Source of the DNA: Aeromonas veronii
GTDB lineage: Bacteria > Pseudomonadota > Gammaproteobacteria > Enterobacterales > Aeromonadaceae
Direction of reading: 5' to 3'
Length of the DNA stretch: 64,000 nt
Assembly: GCA_041319085.1 (NCBI GenBank)
Contig: CP101033.1
Location: 2,258,501-2,322,500, forward strand
The notes below the pieces were generated by a model. The model had not been told where the DNA came from, searched no databases, and saw nothing but the letters and a program-made list of their open reading frames with translations. Numbering within the stretch: position 1 is the stretch's first letter; every line of letters starts with the position of its first letter. A program made the position numbers and the translations under genes. Shown here piece by piece: positions 1-11,213 of this stretch.

Positions 1-602
1 ATCTCCCCAAAGCGCAGCACCCGGTGGCAGACCTGGCGCAATAATGCCTGCTGGTGACTGAAGACAAGCATGCCGAGCCCGCGCTGCTCGCACTCGTGCA
101 TCAGCTCCTGCCAGAGCTGACGCTGAATTTGCGGATCCAGCTGTGCAGTCACCTCGTCGGCAATCAGCAGACGGGTGCGGGGATCGAGCGCCCTCAGCAG
201 GGCGATACGGGCCAGCTCGCCACCGGAGAGCTGACCGGGTTTACGACTGAGCCATTCGGGCTTGACCATAACGCGGGCCAGCATGGCGTCATCGGGGCGC
301 CACACATCCCAGAGCGCCTGGCCGGTGGTGCGATAGGGATTGAAGGTGAGTTCCGGATGCTGGGGCACCAGCTGGATGGGGTTGTAGCCTTTTATCTGCT
401 CAGGCACCGGCTGCCCATCAAGCAGGATCTGCCCACCAGCCCGAACCGGTTGCCAACCGGCCAATACCCGCCCCAGCGTGGTCTTGCCATAACCGCTTGG
501 GGCAGAGAGGCCGAGCCGTTCGCCCGCGTTCACCGTCAGCGACAACCCCTGCCAGAGTGGGCGTTCCCCTTGGGCGATGGTGAGATCCCGTACTTCAAAC
601 AT
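1..602 (-). CDS. ABC transporter ATP-binding protein, nickel/peptide type (C-terminus outside window)
   Basis: This is the second ATPase of a five-gene importer on the minus strand. About 200 codons are visible and no stop is reached before position 1. A Walker A motif (APSGYGKTT) lies near residues 34-42, the signature LSGGE follows, and the Walker B/D-loop reads LLIADEVTAQLD, with an H-loop histidine in VFSHQ. The ATG at 602-600 overlaps the TGA of the small ORF upstream (TGATG), which suggests translational coupling. The family (NikE/DppF/SapF) energises import of nickel, nickel chelates or oligopeptides across the inner membrane. Nickel is favoured only because the hydrogenase operon lies just upstream. 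The call as an ABC ATPase is secure; the substrate is not. Confidence 0.85.
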   Translation of the reverse strand, partial: MFEVRDLTIAQGERPLWQGLSLTVNAGERLGLSAPSGYGKTTLGRVLAGWQPVRAGGQILLDGQPVPEQIKGYNPIQLVPQHPELTFNPYRTTGQALWDVWRPDDAMLARVMVKPEWLSRKPGQLSGGELARIALLRALDPRTRLLIADEVTAQLDPQIQRQLWQELMHECEQRGLGMLVFSHQQALLRQVCHRVLRFGE

Positions 603-703
603 CAGGAAACCTCCGGCACAGAGAACAGCGAATTGCACCCCGGCAGCACCTGCCACTGGATATCTGCCGCGCCACACACAGCCTGTCTCAGAGAAGCAAT
701 CAT
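602..703 (-). CDS. Small ORF of 33 codons between the two ATPases, resembling a duplicated ATPase tail
   Basis: The ATG at 703-701 overlaps the stop of the first ATPase as TGATG, and its own TGA overlaps the next ATPase start in the same way. The C-terminal stretch QWQVLPGCNSLF...PEVS resembles the tail of the preceding ATPase, HWQALPEFNALF...SEIS. The DNA of 602-703 also aligns with about 703-805, with one 3-base gap. It looks like a diverged tandem duplication of the ATPase 3' end that now bridges the two genes by coupled translation. No function is known. It may be a relay for ribosomes and not a working peptide. Confidence 0.5.
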   Translation of the reverse strand: MIASLRQAVCGAADIQWQVLPGCNSLFSVPEVS

Positions 704-1494
704 CAGGAGATCTCCGACGTAGCAGGAAAGAGCGCATTGAACTCCGGCAATGCCTGCCAATGGGCGCGCAGCATCTCGCTCCCCTGCCCCTGGCGCAGAT
801 GGTGGCAGCTCAAGGTATCGCTCACCTGCCCCTGATGGAGCGCCACAATGCGATCGGCAAAGCGGGCAGCCAGCGCCAAATCGTGGGTGACCCAGAGGAT
901 ACCGCTGCCCTGATTGGCCAGTTCACGCAACTGGTTGAGCAGCAGACAGGCCAGCCCTTCGTCGAGCCAGGCGGTGATCTCGTCCGCCAGAATGTAGCGG
1001 GCACCGCCGAGTGCCGCGGTGCAGGCCAAAATGCGCTTGGCCATGCCGCCTGAGAGCTGGCGCGGGTATTTGTCCAGCGTGGTGGCGGGCAGCTGGTAGC
1101 GCAGCAGTTGTTCGCCAAGCCGCTCACGGGAACCGTTCTGGCCGCAGAGACGCGCCGCACGGCCCAGCTGGCGCTCCACCGTCAGCAGCGGGTTGAGAGC
1201 GCTCACCCCCTGCGGCACATAGCAGAGGGTGTGACCGCGCAGCCCGGCACGACTGGCGTCGCACAGGGGCATGCCATCGAGGGAGATGGCGCCGCGCATC
1301 CGCAGATTGTCCGGCAGCAGGGTCAGGGCGCTTTGCAGCAGCAGGCTCTTGCCCTCGCCGCTCCCCCCCACCAGCGCCACGATTTCCCCCGGCGCCAGTT
1401 GCAGGCTGATATCGGTCAGCAATGGCTGCCAGCTACGCCGCCCCAGCCAGGAGTAGTGGGCCGCCTCTATGGTCACCTGGTCAAAACTCAGCAT
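703..1494 (-). CDS. ABC transporter ATP-binding protein, nickel/peptide type (NikD/DppD-like)
   Basis: First ATPase of the importer, 263 aa, about the length of NikD. Walker A is GGSGEGKS near residue 43, the signature is LSGGM, Walker B is YILADE, and the D-loop region reads ITAWLDEG where PTTALD is usual. A switch histidine occurs in WVTHDLA. The start overlaps the stop of the inner-membrane permease by 7 bases. It should pair with the ATPase encoded at 1-602 to drive the two permeases. The substrate is inferred from context only, with nickel and peptides both possible. Confidence 0.88.
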   Translation of the reverse strand: MLSFDQVTIEAAHYSWLGRRSWQPLLTDISLQLAPGEIVALVGGSGEGKSLLLQSALTLLPDNLRMRGAISLDGMPLCDASRAGLRGHTLCYVPQGVSALNPLLTVERQLGRAARLCGQNGSRERLGEQLLRYQLPATTLDKYPRQLSGGMAKRILACTAALGGARYILADEITAWLDEGLACLLLNQLRELANQGSGILWVTHDLALAARFADRIVALHQGQVSDTLSCHHLRQGQGSEMLRAHWQALPEFNALFPATSEIS

Positions 1495-2303
1495 GGTTCA
1501 CTCCGGTGCCACAGCAGCTGCTGCAGGGCGCGGGTAGCCTGATCAAACAGCAATACCAGCAGCAGCAGCATCAGACCGGGGAAGAGGGCCAACCACCAGC
1601 CGCCACCAGCCAGATAACGCAAGGCATCGGCCAGCAGCAGGCCAAGGGAGGCCTCGTGGGCCGCCAACCCAAAGCCGAGAAAGCTCAAGGCCGCACTGTG
1701 CAGCACCGCATGGGGAAACATCAGCAGGGTGCCGATAAACCACTGGGGCAACAGCCCCGGCAGCAGGTGGGTGCGCCAGCGGCGCAGCGCCCCCATCCCC
1801 TGACAGCGGGCCAGCACCACATAGTCGCTGCAAGCTATCCGTCGCGCTTCTGCGCAGAGAATGAGCGCCAGCTTGGGCCAGTGGGTGAGCGCTACCGCCA
1901 GGATCACCCCGTGCATGCCGCCCCCTACGGTAAAGCAGATCAGGATCAACAGCAGCATATGGGGTAGCGCCAACATGGCATCGATCACCAGCCGCACCGC
2001 CATGTCACATCTGGGATGAACCAACGAGAGACTGGCTGCCACCATGGCCAGCAGCCCGCTGCACAGCGCCGTGCCTAACCCTAACTCCAGACTGGTAAGC
2101 GTGCCCTGAAAGGCCCGCAACCAGAGATCCCGTCCCATCTGGTCGGTACCGAACCAGTGCACCAGCGAGGGAGGCAACTGGCGCGCCAGCAGATCCATCG
2201 GCACATCCTGAGCCGACAAGCTCCAGCCATAGGCGGCCAGCAGTGCCAGCCCGATCAGGGCCACCCCAAGGCGCACTATGGAGGGCAGCGGATTAAACAG
2301 CAT
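1488..2303 (-). CDS. ABC transporter permease, NikC/DppC type
   Basis: Inner-membrane permease of about 271 aa with several hydrophobic segments. The loop around QGMGALRRWRTHLLP is the EAA-type motif that contacts the ATPase. The N-terminal GTDQMGRDLW motif is typical of DppC/NikC subunits. The start chosen is the ATG at 2303 (MLFNPLPS), which overlaps the upstream permease by 11 bases. A longer frame reaches 2363 but its extra residues look non-native. It forms a heterodimer with the permease at 2293-3303. Confidence 0.85.
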   Translation of the reverse strand: MLFNPLPSIVRLGVALIGLALLAAYGWSLSAQDVPMDLLARQLPPSLVHWFGTDQMGRDLWLRAFQGTLTSLELGLGTALCSGLLAMVAASLSLVHPRCDMAVRLVIDAMLALPHMLLLILICFTVGGGMHGVILAVALTHWPKLALILCAEARRIACSDYVVLARCQGMGALRRWRTHLLPGLLPQWFIGTLLMFPHAVLHSAALSFLGFGLAAHEASLGLLLADALRYLAGGGWWLALFPGLMLLLLVLLFDQATRALQQLLWHRSEPC

Positions 2304-3303
2304 GCTCACCCACCCAGCCCCGATTGATGCGCGCCAGCAGCAAACTGGCCACCGTGTTGCCAATAAATACCAGCAAGGTGCAGAACAGCACGATTCCCAT
2401 CAGCAAGGGGATATCCCCCCGCAACCCCGCATCCACAGTGGCCTGGCCGAGCCCCGGATAGGAGAAGACCTTCTCGGCCAGCAGGGATCCGCCAATCAGC
2501 TCCCCGAGTGAGGCAAACTGCAGACAGAGCGCCGGGGTCAGGGCGTGGCGCAGCACATGAAAGCGCAGCATGGGCCAGCCGCCATCCCCCTGGGCGCGGG
2601 CGTAGCGGATAAAGTCGCTCTCCAGCACCTCGGCCACCCGCTCCCGGGTATGCAGCGCAATGTTGCCCACCCCGAGCAGGGCAAGCGTGGTCACCGGTAG
2701 CAGCAGATGACGCAACCGCATCAGCCAGTCCGCCTCATCGGCAGAGAGACCCGGCGTCCAGGCACAGCAGACCGGCAATAGCGGCCAGTGCACCGCAAAC
2801 AGAGCGAGCAGCAACAGGCCCACCCAGAAGGTGGGCAGGGAGGCGAGCAGGTAGGCAAAGCGGCAGATAAGGCGATCCGGCCAGCGGTTGAGATAGCGGC
2901 CAGCGCAGAGCCCTAGCAAAATCCCAAAAAAGCCGGAGAGTAGCCATGCCCCCGCCAGCAGTAGGAAGGAGGCAGCAAAGCGCTGGCCTATCACCTCACC
3001 CACCGGCGCGTTGTAGAGCATGGAGTAACCGAGATCCCCCTGCAGCACCTGGCTAAACCAGTGCCAGTAGCGCAGCCACAGCGGCTGATCCAGCCCCCAG
3101 CGGGCGGCAATGCGGGCGTATTGCTCGGGAGGCACATGGAGCAGATCGTTGCCGATATAGGCTTTGATGGGGTCGATGGGGGAGTAACTCAGCAGCACAA
3201 AGGTGGCAACAGAGACCAGACATAACAGCCCTGCCAGACGCAGCAGGGCTTTTAGCAACAGATAACCTGAATGACTCAAGGGTGAACTTAACGGCACGTC
3301 CAC
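2293..3303 (-). CDS. ABC transporter permease, NikB/DppB type
   Basis: Inner-membrane permease of about 336 aa. The N-terminal hydrophobic helix is followed by YSPIDPIKAYIGN, the periplasmic region typical of DppB/NikB, then WGLDQPLWLRYWHW. The EAA loop lies around YARAQGDGGWPMLRFHVLRHALTP. No ATG sits near the 5' end, so the start is uncertain. GTG at 3303 is used here, TTG at 3309 is possible, and both overlap the substrate-binding protein gene. Tight overlaps with both neighbours support a single transcript for the importer. Confidence 0.85.
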   Translation of the reverse strand: MDVPLSSPLSHSGYLLLKALLRLAGLLCLVSVATFVLLSYSPIDPIKAYIGNDLLHVPPEQYARIAARWGLDQPLWLRYWHWFSQVLQGDLGYSMLYNAPVGEVIGQRFAASFLLLAGAWLLSGFFGILLGLCAGRYLNRWPDRLICRFAYLLASLPTFWVGLLLLALFAVHWPLLPVCCAWTPGLSADEADWLMRLRHLLLPVTTLALLGVGNIALHTRERVAEVLESDFIRYARAQGDGGWPMLRFHVLRHALTPALCLQFASLGELIGGSLLAEKVFSYPGLGQATVDAGLRGDIPLLMGIVLFCTLLVFIGNTVASLLLARINRGWVGEHAV

Positions 3304-4898
3304 CGCCAATCTTGCAGGTTGTTGAGCAAAGACCAGCTACCGTGGATCTCCGGCGCCCCCTTGCCAAGGTCGATGCAGCGGTTGGCCAGATAGGTGTGCT
3401 GCACATTGATCAGCCAGGCCCAGGCGGCATCCCCCTGCACCCCGGCGCCTGTCTTGCCATCCCACTCCACCTGCTGCCAGAAGGGCACGGCCGCCTGCCA
3501 GTTCGGGGCATCCAGCGCCTGCTTGAGGTGGCTATCCACTACCGGGTTGCTGTAGTAGCCCGGGTTGTAGAACTCCACTCCACCGGAGCCACTCTGGTAG
3601 TGGTGATAGAGCTCCATGGGATCCAGACTCCCCCACCCCATCAGCACCGGATTGGCGTGCATCTCCCGCTCCACCTGCTCCCAGCTGCCGGACTTGAGGC
3701 TCACCTCAAGGCCGATAGGTTTGAGCATGGCCCGCACCGCTTCCGCCAGATCCCGACGGGTACTGTCGCTACTGGTGTACCAGAGGGTAAAGGCGGCGCG
3801 CAGGTCGCCCTTGTGACGAATGCCGTCACTGCCCCTCTTCCAGCCCGCCTCGTCGAGCAGGGCGTTGGCATGGGCGGCATCACCATCCTTGAAGGCGGTG
3901 ACTTTGTTTAGCCAAGGCAGGCCTTCTACCGCGCTGTAGGCAGGGATGGCGTGACCTTCCAGCAGCTGATCCGCCAGCAGCTTGCGGTCGATGGCGTAGT
4001 TGATGGCGCGGCGCACCGCCACGTCCGAGGTCACGTCGTTGCCGATGGGATAACCCTTGGCATCTTTTTTACCAGCAGGCGGAATGGGGAAGACGATGCC
4101 GCGGTTCTCTACACTCGGCCGCACCCACAGCTTGAGGGAAGCAGGCACGGTGGGCGCCAGCGACGGGGCGATACGCACCACATCGAGCTGGCTACTCTGG
4201 GCGGCAGCGTAGGCACTCTCTTCATCGATAAAGACAAACACCAGCCGTTTGAAGTCGTTGTTGCCACCGGCGTAATAGGGGTTCGCCTCCACCACCAGCT
4301 GCTGACCGGGCAAGAAGCTCACCAGCCGGTAAGGGCCGGCACCGACCGGCTTTTGAGCGTACGCTTTTGCGTCGTAATCCTGCTTCGACACAATCCCCAA
4401 GGAGCCCAGCACATTGACAAAGGTGCTCTGGGGGGAGCTTAAGACGATGGCCACCTCGGTGGGCGACACTGCCTCGGCCTTCACGAAGTTGCCCATGTCG
4501 ATCTTGCCGCCGCCCTGGGCTGCGCTGTTGTAGGTAAAGGCCACATCCTCGGCGGTGAGCGGCGCACCATTGGAGAACTTCAAATCCGGCTTGAGGGTAA
4601 TGAGCCACCCCTTGCCATCCTTGTTCGGGGTCACCGATTGGGTGAGCACGTTCTGCCAGCTGAGATCGGCGTTTTGTTTAAGCAGCGGGCTGTGCAGCAG
4701 CAGGTAGCTACCGTGGCTCCAGCCAAGCAGCGGGTCGAACCCTTCGGTGGGTTCGGCACCGATGGCAAGCTTGAGTTCAACAGGCACCGGTTGGGCGGCG
4801 ACCAACGCGGCATGGGACGCGGAGCTCAGCAGCAGGGTCAACAGGGCGGCAGCACTGGTGCCACAGTAAAGGCGAAGGGAATTGCGAGAAACAGTCAT
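3288..4898 (-). CDS. Periplasmic substrate-binding protein, family 5 (putative nickel or peptide)
   Basis: A 536-aa family 5 solute-binding protein. The signal peptide is clear: basic residues, a hydrophobic core AALLTLLLSS, then a likely cleavage after SHA. The body has the family hallmarks, namely SNGAPLTAEDVAFTYN, PVGAGPYRLV and VRRAINYAIDRKLLADQ. It should capture ligand in the periplasm and hand it to the permeases encoded downstream. The 132-base gap to hybE could hold its own promoter, but both units run the same way. Nickel is favoured by the neighbouring NiFe hydrogenase. The sequence itself does not decide between nickel and peptide. Confidence 0.85.
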   Translation of the reverse strand: MTVSRNSLRLYCGTSAAALLTLLLSSASHAALVAAQPVPVELKLAIGAEPTEGFDPLLGWSHGSYLLLHSPLLKQNADLSWQNVLTQSVTPNKDGKGWLITLKPDLKFSNGAPLTAEDVAFTYNSAAQGGGKIDMGNFVKAEAVSPTEVAIVLSSPQSTFVNVLGSLGIVSKQDYDAKAYAQKPVGAGPYRLVSFLPGQQLVVEANPYYAGGNNDFKRLVFVFIDEESAYAAAQSSQLDVVRIAPSLAPTVPASLKLWVRPSVENRGIVFPIPPAGKKDAKGYPIGNDVTSDVAVRRAINYAIDRKLLADQLLEGHAIPAYSAVEGLPWLNKVTAFKDGDAAHANALLDEAGWKRGSDGIRHKGDLRAAFTLWYTSSDSTRRDLAEAVRAMLKPIGLEVSLKSGSWEQVEREMHANPVLMGWGSLDPMELYHHYQSGSGGVEFYNPGYYSNPVVDSHLKQALDAPNWQAAVPFWQQVEWDGKTGAGVQGDAAWAWLINVQHTYLANRCIDLGKGAPEIHGSWSLLNNLQDWRWTCR

Positions 4899-5030
4899 GG
4901 GGATCCTTCTTGCTTGGTAGCACTCACGGGTTCTGACTCAAAAAAACAGGCGGAATGCGTGTTTAGACATGCGAGTGAGGGGCCAAAGTGCCCCCCTATT
5001 CTAAACTTAATTTCGCATGAAACCTAGCGA

Positions 5031-5546
5031 CTATGCCGGTTGACCACCCCGGGCACCGAATAGCCGTCTGCGGCCCAGATCCACGCTGCTTGCCCCTTGC
5101 TGCACCGGCAAGGAGAGCAGCATCTTGAGGGTGCTGCTCACCAGTGAGCGCCCCTGCTCGGCACCGAGATGGGGATCGAGCGGCGACATCAGGGAGCAGG
5201 CCAGCAGCTGTCCCGTCTCGGGCAATTCACCCACCATAAAGGTCATGTTGCCGCAGGGGAGCTGCAGGGCGAGCCGATCGCTGCTGCTGCGCACCGGCCA
5301 AAGCTGATCCGGCCCCGGCAGCAGCACCACGCTCAGCATCCAGGGGGTGAGCACGCAGCCGAGCCACTGACCTTCAAACAACGTGCACTCCGCCACGATG
5401 GGCATGGTGGCGTGATAAAAGGGCAGCGCCTGCATCTCTTCACGAGCGATCCGCTCATACTGGGCCACCAGCAGCGGCGCGGGATTGCTGGCAAAACCGA
5501 TGAACTCCTGCACTGCATCAAGCTCGCTTAAATGGGACTGCGCCAT
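5031..5546 (-). CDS. hybE: Hydrogenase-2 assembly chaperone HybE
   Basis: A 171-aa protein, close to the 162 aa of E. coli HybE. HybE helps assemble the small and large subunits and prevents premature Tat export before cofactors are in place. The sequence has the family core MPIVAECTLFEGQWLGCVLTPWML and NMTFMVGELPETGQLL. The start overlaps hybD by 19 bases, so it is translated as the last gene of the hyb operon seen here. HybF/HypA and HybG, which follow in E. coli, are absent and must be encoded elsewhere. Confidence 0.9.
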   Translation of the reverse strand: MAQSHLSELDAVQEFIGFASNPAPLLVAQYERIAREEMQALPFYHATMPIVAECTLFEGQWLGCVLTPWMLSVVLLPGPDQLWPVRSSSDRLALQLPCGNMTFMVGELPETGQLLACSLMSPLDPHLGAEQGRSLVSSTLKMLLSLPVQQGASSVDLGRRRLFGARGGQPA

Positions 5547-6057
5547 AGGCCCTCCTGCTCTTGTTCAGCTTTCTCCTGTTCAGAGAGCGCAATGGCGGGC
5601 GCACCAACGGCAGCCAGCAGGGTCAAAATCCGATCCGTCGCCTCCCCCATGGCGGCCGCCACCACAGGGGTGAGGCCGATGCGCGGTTCGAGAGATTCAG
5701 GCTCTATGCCGATCAGGGTGAGCCGCTTGGGGGATTCCCCCGTCATGTGCAGCGCCGAGAGCACGTCCGCCAGCCCCAGCTGGTGCGGGGAGATCTTGCG
5801 GCCAAACAGGGTCGGGATCTCCTCATCCTTCAGGGTCACCACAGTGCCCGGCGGGTTACCGCTGCGCACTGCATCCGCCAGAATGATGTGGTCGCGACTG
5901 GCCATGGCTTCGAGCAGCTCCATGCCAGCGGTACCGCCATCGAGCAGCTCGATGCCGGGGGCGAAACGGTATTCGCGCCCCAGCGCCTCGACGATGCGCA
6001 CGCCGACGGCCTCGTCACTCAACAGCAGGTTGCCAACGCCCAGGATCAGGGTGTTCA

Positions 6058-6058
<1 letters not shown>
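5528..6058 (-). CDS. hybD: Hydrogenase-2 maturation endopeptidase HybD
   Basis: Nickel-dependent protease of about 176 aa that removes the C-terminal peptide of HybC once nickel is inserted. The N-terminus ILGVGNLLLSDEAVGVRIVE contains the conserved glycine-rich start and a metal-ligand Glu or Asp. A later His in the family (here SALHMTGE) and the aspartate in ILADAV complete the site. The ATG overlaps the hybC stop as TGATG. The C-terminal extension after about residue 155 (rich in Glu and Gln) is longer than in E. coli HybD (164 aa). Confidence 0.92.
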
Positions 6059-7757
<1,699 letters not shown>

Positions 7758-7761
<4 letters not shown>

Positions 7762-8945
7762 ACGTTGGCTTTCCCTCGGGCCTGATAATCTTGGTGAACA
7801 CGTTCAAGTGATGGCAGTACCGGCAACAGCCGGATCAACAGCAAATAGGCACACACCTCGATGGCGACGAAGCCCAGAGAGATCAGCACCTCCTCCGCGG
7901 AGGGGAAGTAGTGGTAGCCATTGCCGGGGTTGAAGGCGAGCAGGGAGTAATCCAGTCGCCAGAGGGCGGCACCCAGCAGCATGCTGAGGGCCCCCAGGAA
8001 CAGCATGCGGGAATCGCGGCGGCTCTTGTCCCAGTGGAACACCAGCAGCGGGAAGATCATCAGCGCAATCTCGCTCCAGAACATGATGGAGTAGCGGTTG
8101 AACTCGGAGAGATACTCCGACTTGTCGTGGATGACGATCTCGGCAAAGCGCAGCGCCACAAACAGGATCAGGAAGATGTCGATCACCTGGGTCAGTTTGT
8201 AGAACAGCGGCTTCTCGTTGGGGCCACGCCCCGCCAATCCAGCCTGCACCAGCGAACCTTCAAACACCACGATGGAAAAACCCATGATGAAAGCGGTCAG
8301 TAAAGAGAAGACCGGCAGCAGCTCATAGCTCTGCCAGAGCGGATGGATCTTCTCCCCCGCCACTATCATCAAAGAGCCCATCGAGGATTGGTGCATGGTG
8401 GGCAGCAGGGCTCCCAGCGCCAGAATGAAGAACATGATCTTGTTGAGCCGCGCCATGGAGGTTTTCCAGCCGAACTTCTCCAGCAGCACGGGCGCAAACT
8501 CCAGCGCCATCACCCCGATATAGATGGTCATGCAGACCGCCGTCTCGAACAGCACCGAGGAGGTGTTGAAGTGACCGGGCAGGTAGAAGTACGGCAGGTT
8601 CCAGTAACGCCCCACGTCGATGGTGATGGAGAGGCCACCGAGCGAATAGCCGAACAGGCTCGCCAGCAGGGCCGGTCGCACTAGCGGGTGATACTCGCCC
8701 CGGTTGAACACATAGACCGCCCAGGCCAGCGCCCAGCCGCCACAGGCAAAACCGGTTCCGATCAAGAGATCGAACGAGATCCACAACCCCCAGGGGTAAC
8801 CCCCGTTCAAGTCGGTGACCGACCCCAACCCGAATACGAGGCGTTTTAAAATCAACATGCCGCACAGCACGGCAAAGGGGGCCAGCACCAGCACCGGCCA
8901 GCTGACCAGCTTGCCGCCGAGCGGATACGCCTTGTGATTACTCAT
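7758..8945 (-). CDS. hybB: Hydrogenase-2 integral membrane subunit HybB (NrfD family)
   Basis: A polytopic membrane protein of about 395 aa, matching E. coli HybB (392 aa). It carries electrons from the Fe-S subunit HybA to the quinone pool. About ten hydrophobic segments are visible, including [18 protein letters not shown] and [17 protein letters not shown]. The start chosen is the ATG at 8945 ([11 protein letters not shown]), which overlaps hybA by 8 bases. The frame continues to 9032, but those residues only mirror the His/Asp-rich hybA tail. Confidence 0.93.
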
Positions 8946-9984
8946 GATCCTTGCCTCCCTTTGTGGTGCCCTGATCCTTGATCTGCGCACTCCCCTGATC
9001 ATGGCCATCATCATGATGGTGATCGTGACCATTCTTGGTGTTGCGGCGGATCAACACCGAGAGGCCGGTCAGCACCACCAGCGGCAGCACCATCCCCTTG
9101 TAGAGGGTGTGCTGGATATGCTCGGAGCGCGCACCGGAGGAGAGCTCCGGCAGATCGGGCATATCGAGCTTGGTATAGGGCACCCCGGCCAGCACCAGCA
9201 CCTGGGTGCCGCCCCCCTCCTTCTCGCCATAGACGTAAGGCTGGTAGTTGGGCACCTCGTGCAGATAGGGGTCGTTGGCGCTGAAGGTCTGGCGCGGATA
9301 GGCATATTCACTGCCCGGGCTCGCCAGCAGGCGACGCTTGGCCTCGGCCATCAGCTCCTCGCGGGTGCCGAAGATCACGGCACCGGTGGGACACACCTCG
9401 ACACAGCCGGGCAATTTGCCCTGATCGATCCGCTCAAGCCCCTTCTGGTTGCAGAGCTCACACTTGTGGATCGCCCCCAAAGGGTTGTCGTAGTCATATT
9501 TGGGCACATCGAATGGGCAACCCACCATGCAGTAGCGACAACCGGTGCAGACGCTCGGGTCGTAGTGAACGATGCCGGTCTTGGGATCTTTGGTAAGGGC
9601 CTGCACCGGACAGACCGAGACGCAGTTGGGATCGACGCAGTGCATGCACTGCTTCTTGATGTAGGCATAGCCATCCACCAGCTGATCCTTGTGCTCGCCA
9701 GTGCCGCTCTTCCACACCTGAATGATGTTGTTGGTGTAGGGGGTCAACTTGTCGTTGGTGGACCAGGTCTGTGCGCCCTCCGGATTGGCCGGGTTGCCAT
9801 TCAAACGCTGACACTCCGCCACGCAGGCCTGACAGCCGACGCAGAGGGTAGAGTCGTAGAGCATGCCGAGCGCCCCGGGAATGGGCGGCTTGTTCTTGGC
9901 CGCCGCCTGTGCGGTGCCGGGTACGGCTGTGCCCGCCGCCAGCGCACCGACGGAGGCGAATTTGAGGAAGTTTCGTCTGTTCAC
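8938..9984 (-). CDS. hybA: Hydrogenase-2 ferredoxin-like electron transfer subunit HybA
   Basis: A 348-aa Fe-S protein that starts with GTG three bases after the hybO stop. The N-terminus has a twin-arginine motif NRRNFLK and a signal-like segment ending near AQA, so it is exported by Tat. Cysteine clusters [37 protein letters not shown] and CELC...CVEVCP bind four 4Fe-4S centres. A C-terminal hydrophobic helix ([15 protein letters not shown]) anchors it to the membrane. After it comes an unusual tail rich in His and Asp ([12 protein letters not shown]), which might bind metal. Confidence 0.95.
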   Translation of the reverse strand: MNRRNFLKFASVGALAAGTAVPGTAQAAAKNKPPIPGALGMLYDSTLCVGCQACVAECQRLNGNPANPEGAQTWSTNDKLTPYTNNIIQVWKSGTGEHKDQLVDGYAYIKKQCMHCVDPNCVSVCPVQALTKDPKTGIVHYDPSVCTGCRYCMVGCPFDVPKYDYDNPLGAIHKCELCNQKGLERIDQGKLPGCVEVCPTGAVIFGTREELMAEAKRRLLASPGSEYAYPRQTFSANDPYLHEVPNYQPYVYGEKEGGGTQVLVLAGVPYTKLDMPDLPELSSGARSEHIQHTLYKGMVLPLVVLTGLSVLIRRNTKNGHDHHHDDGHDQGSAQIKDQGTTKGGKDHE

Positions 9985-9986
9985 GG

Positions 9987-11120
9987 TTACTCCTCCCGTG
10001 ATGGGTGCTGCCCGGCTTCGTGACGCTTCTGCTGGCGACCGAGTTCACGCACCGTCATCAGACTCACCCCCACCAGCACCCCGAGGGCGCCACCGATAAG
10101 GCCGGTCGCGGTGGGCGAGGTATAGCCCCCCTCCTGGATCTTCACATCGGGTTTATCCACCCGCGGAGTCGGGTTCTCTACCTTGGCAAGCTGGAAGATC
10201 CCCTTGCTGAAGCCAACACCCTGCTCGTTGCAGCCATAGCAAGGGTGGCCAATGCCGACCGGCCAGATGCCGCCGCCCACATCGCAGAACTCCAGGGTCG
10301 AGCAGTTGCCATAGGTTTCCGGCCCCTTGCAGCCCAGATGGTAGAGGCACCAGCCCTGACGGTGCCCCTCGTCGCCAAACTCCTTGGCAAAACGGCCAGC
10401 ATCGAAATGCGGACGACGCTCGCAGTTCTCATGGATCAGCCGCTCATAGGCAAACAGCGGGCGCTTCTTGCTATCCAGCGCTGGCAGCTTGCCGTAGGTG
10501 ATGTAGTAGGCAACCGTGGTGAGGAAGTTGTGGGGGTTGGGCGGGCAACCCGGGATATTGATGATCGGGGTGCCGATATTGCCCAGCGCTTCTTCCAGAC
10601 TGACAGCGCCGGTCGGGTTACCACCGCTGGCGGGCACACCGCCCCAGGCGGAGCAGGAGCCGATGGCGATGACCGCAGCCGCATCGGCGGCGGCACGGCG
10701 AATGTGGTCAACGATGGGCTCACCGGCCACCATGCAGTAGACGCCACCATCTTTGAGCGGAATGGAGCCATCCACCACCAGCACGTACTTGCCTTTATAA
10801 CGCTTGATGGCGTTGTGCTTGTTCTCTTCCGCCTGATGACCAAACGCCGCCGAGAGCACCTCGTGGTACTCCAGCGAGATGGTATTGAGGATCAGATTTT
10901 CGATGGTGGGGTGCGTGGCCCGCAGCAGCGATTCGGTACAACCAGTGCACTCCTGTGCCCCAATCCAGATCACCGGCGGCCGTTCTGGGCTAGTGAGCGC
11001 AGTGGCCATCTTGGCGACGGCATGCTGACTTAATCCCAAGGTTGCGGCCATCCCGGCACACAATTTCATAAAATCACGGCGATTAATCCCATGAGCCGAT
11101 AAAAAATTATCCTCGACCAT
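9987..11120 (-). CDS. hybO: Hydrogenase-2 small subunit HybO
   Basis: Small Fe-S subunit of 377 aa (E. coli HybO 372), first gene of the operon. The Tat signal NRRDFMKLC starts near residue 13. Cysteine ligands of the proximal, medial and distal clusters lie in [38 protein letters not shown] and [11 protein letters not shown] hydrophobic C-terminal helix ([16 protein letters not shown]) anchors the dimer. ATG at 11120 is preferred because GGGA sits 9 bases ahead of it. A GTG at 11144 would add eight residues but has no visible ribosome site. Confidence 0.96.
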   Translation of the reverse strand: MVEDNFLSAHGINRRDFMKLCAGMAATLGLSQHAVAKMATALTSPERPPVIWIGAQECTGCTESLLRATHPTIENLILNTISLEYHEVLSAAFGHQAEENKHNAIKRYKGKYVLVVDGSIPLKDGGVYCMVAGEPIVDHIRRAAADAAAVIAIGSCSAWGGVPASGGNPTGAVSLEEALGNIGTPIINIPGCPPNPHNFLTTVAYYITYGKLPALDSKKRPLFAYERLIHENCERRPHFDAGRFAKEFGDEGHRQGWCLYHLGCKGPETYGNCSTLEFCDVGGGIWPVGIGHPCYGCNEQGVGFSKGIFQLAKVENPTPRVDKPDVKIQEGGYTSPTATGLIGGALGVLVGVSLMTVRELGRQQKRHEAGQHPSREE

Positions 11121-11171
11121 TCTACTTATTCCCGTAGTGAGCACTTGTTTGATAAATGCTTAATAGCGGAA

Positions 11172-11177
11172 ATGCTA
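11172..11177 (-). promoter_or_regulatory. Possible -10 hexamer of the hyb promoter
   Basis: On the minus strand this reads TAGCAT (4 of 6 matches to TATAAT). It lies about 32 bases downstream of the centre of the FNR palindrome. That is the spacing expected for a class II FNR-activated promoter, where the site is centred near -41.5. Transcription would start near 11165 and leave a leader of about 45 bases before the hybO ATG. Confidence 0.45.
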
Positions 11178-11199
11178 AGGACTCACCCACCCTGCAGTA

Positions 11200-11213
11200 T
11201 TGATCTCTATCAA
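11200..11213. promoter_or_regulatory. FNR-type operator upstream of hybO
   Basis: The sequence TTGATCTCTATCAA is an exact match to the FNR consensus TTGAT-N4-ATCAA. Its centre is about 86 bases upstream of the hybO ATG and well placed for a class II promoter with the TAGCAT hexamer downstream. FNR activates genes when oxygen is absent, which fits a hydrogen-oxidising enzyme. The match is seen directly; the regulation is inferred. Confidence 0.75.
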
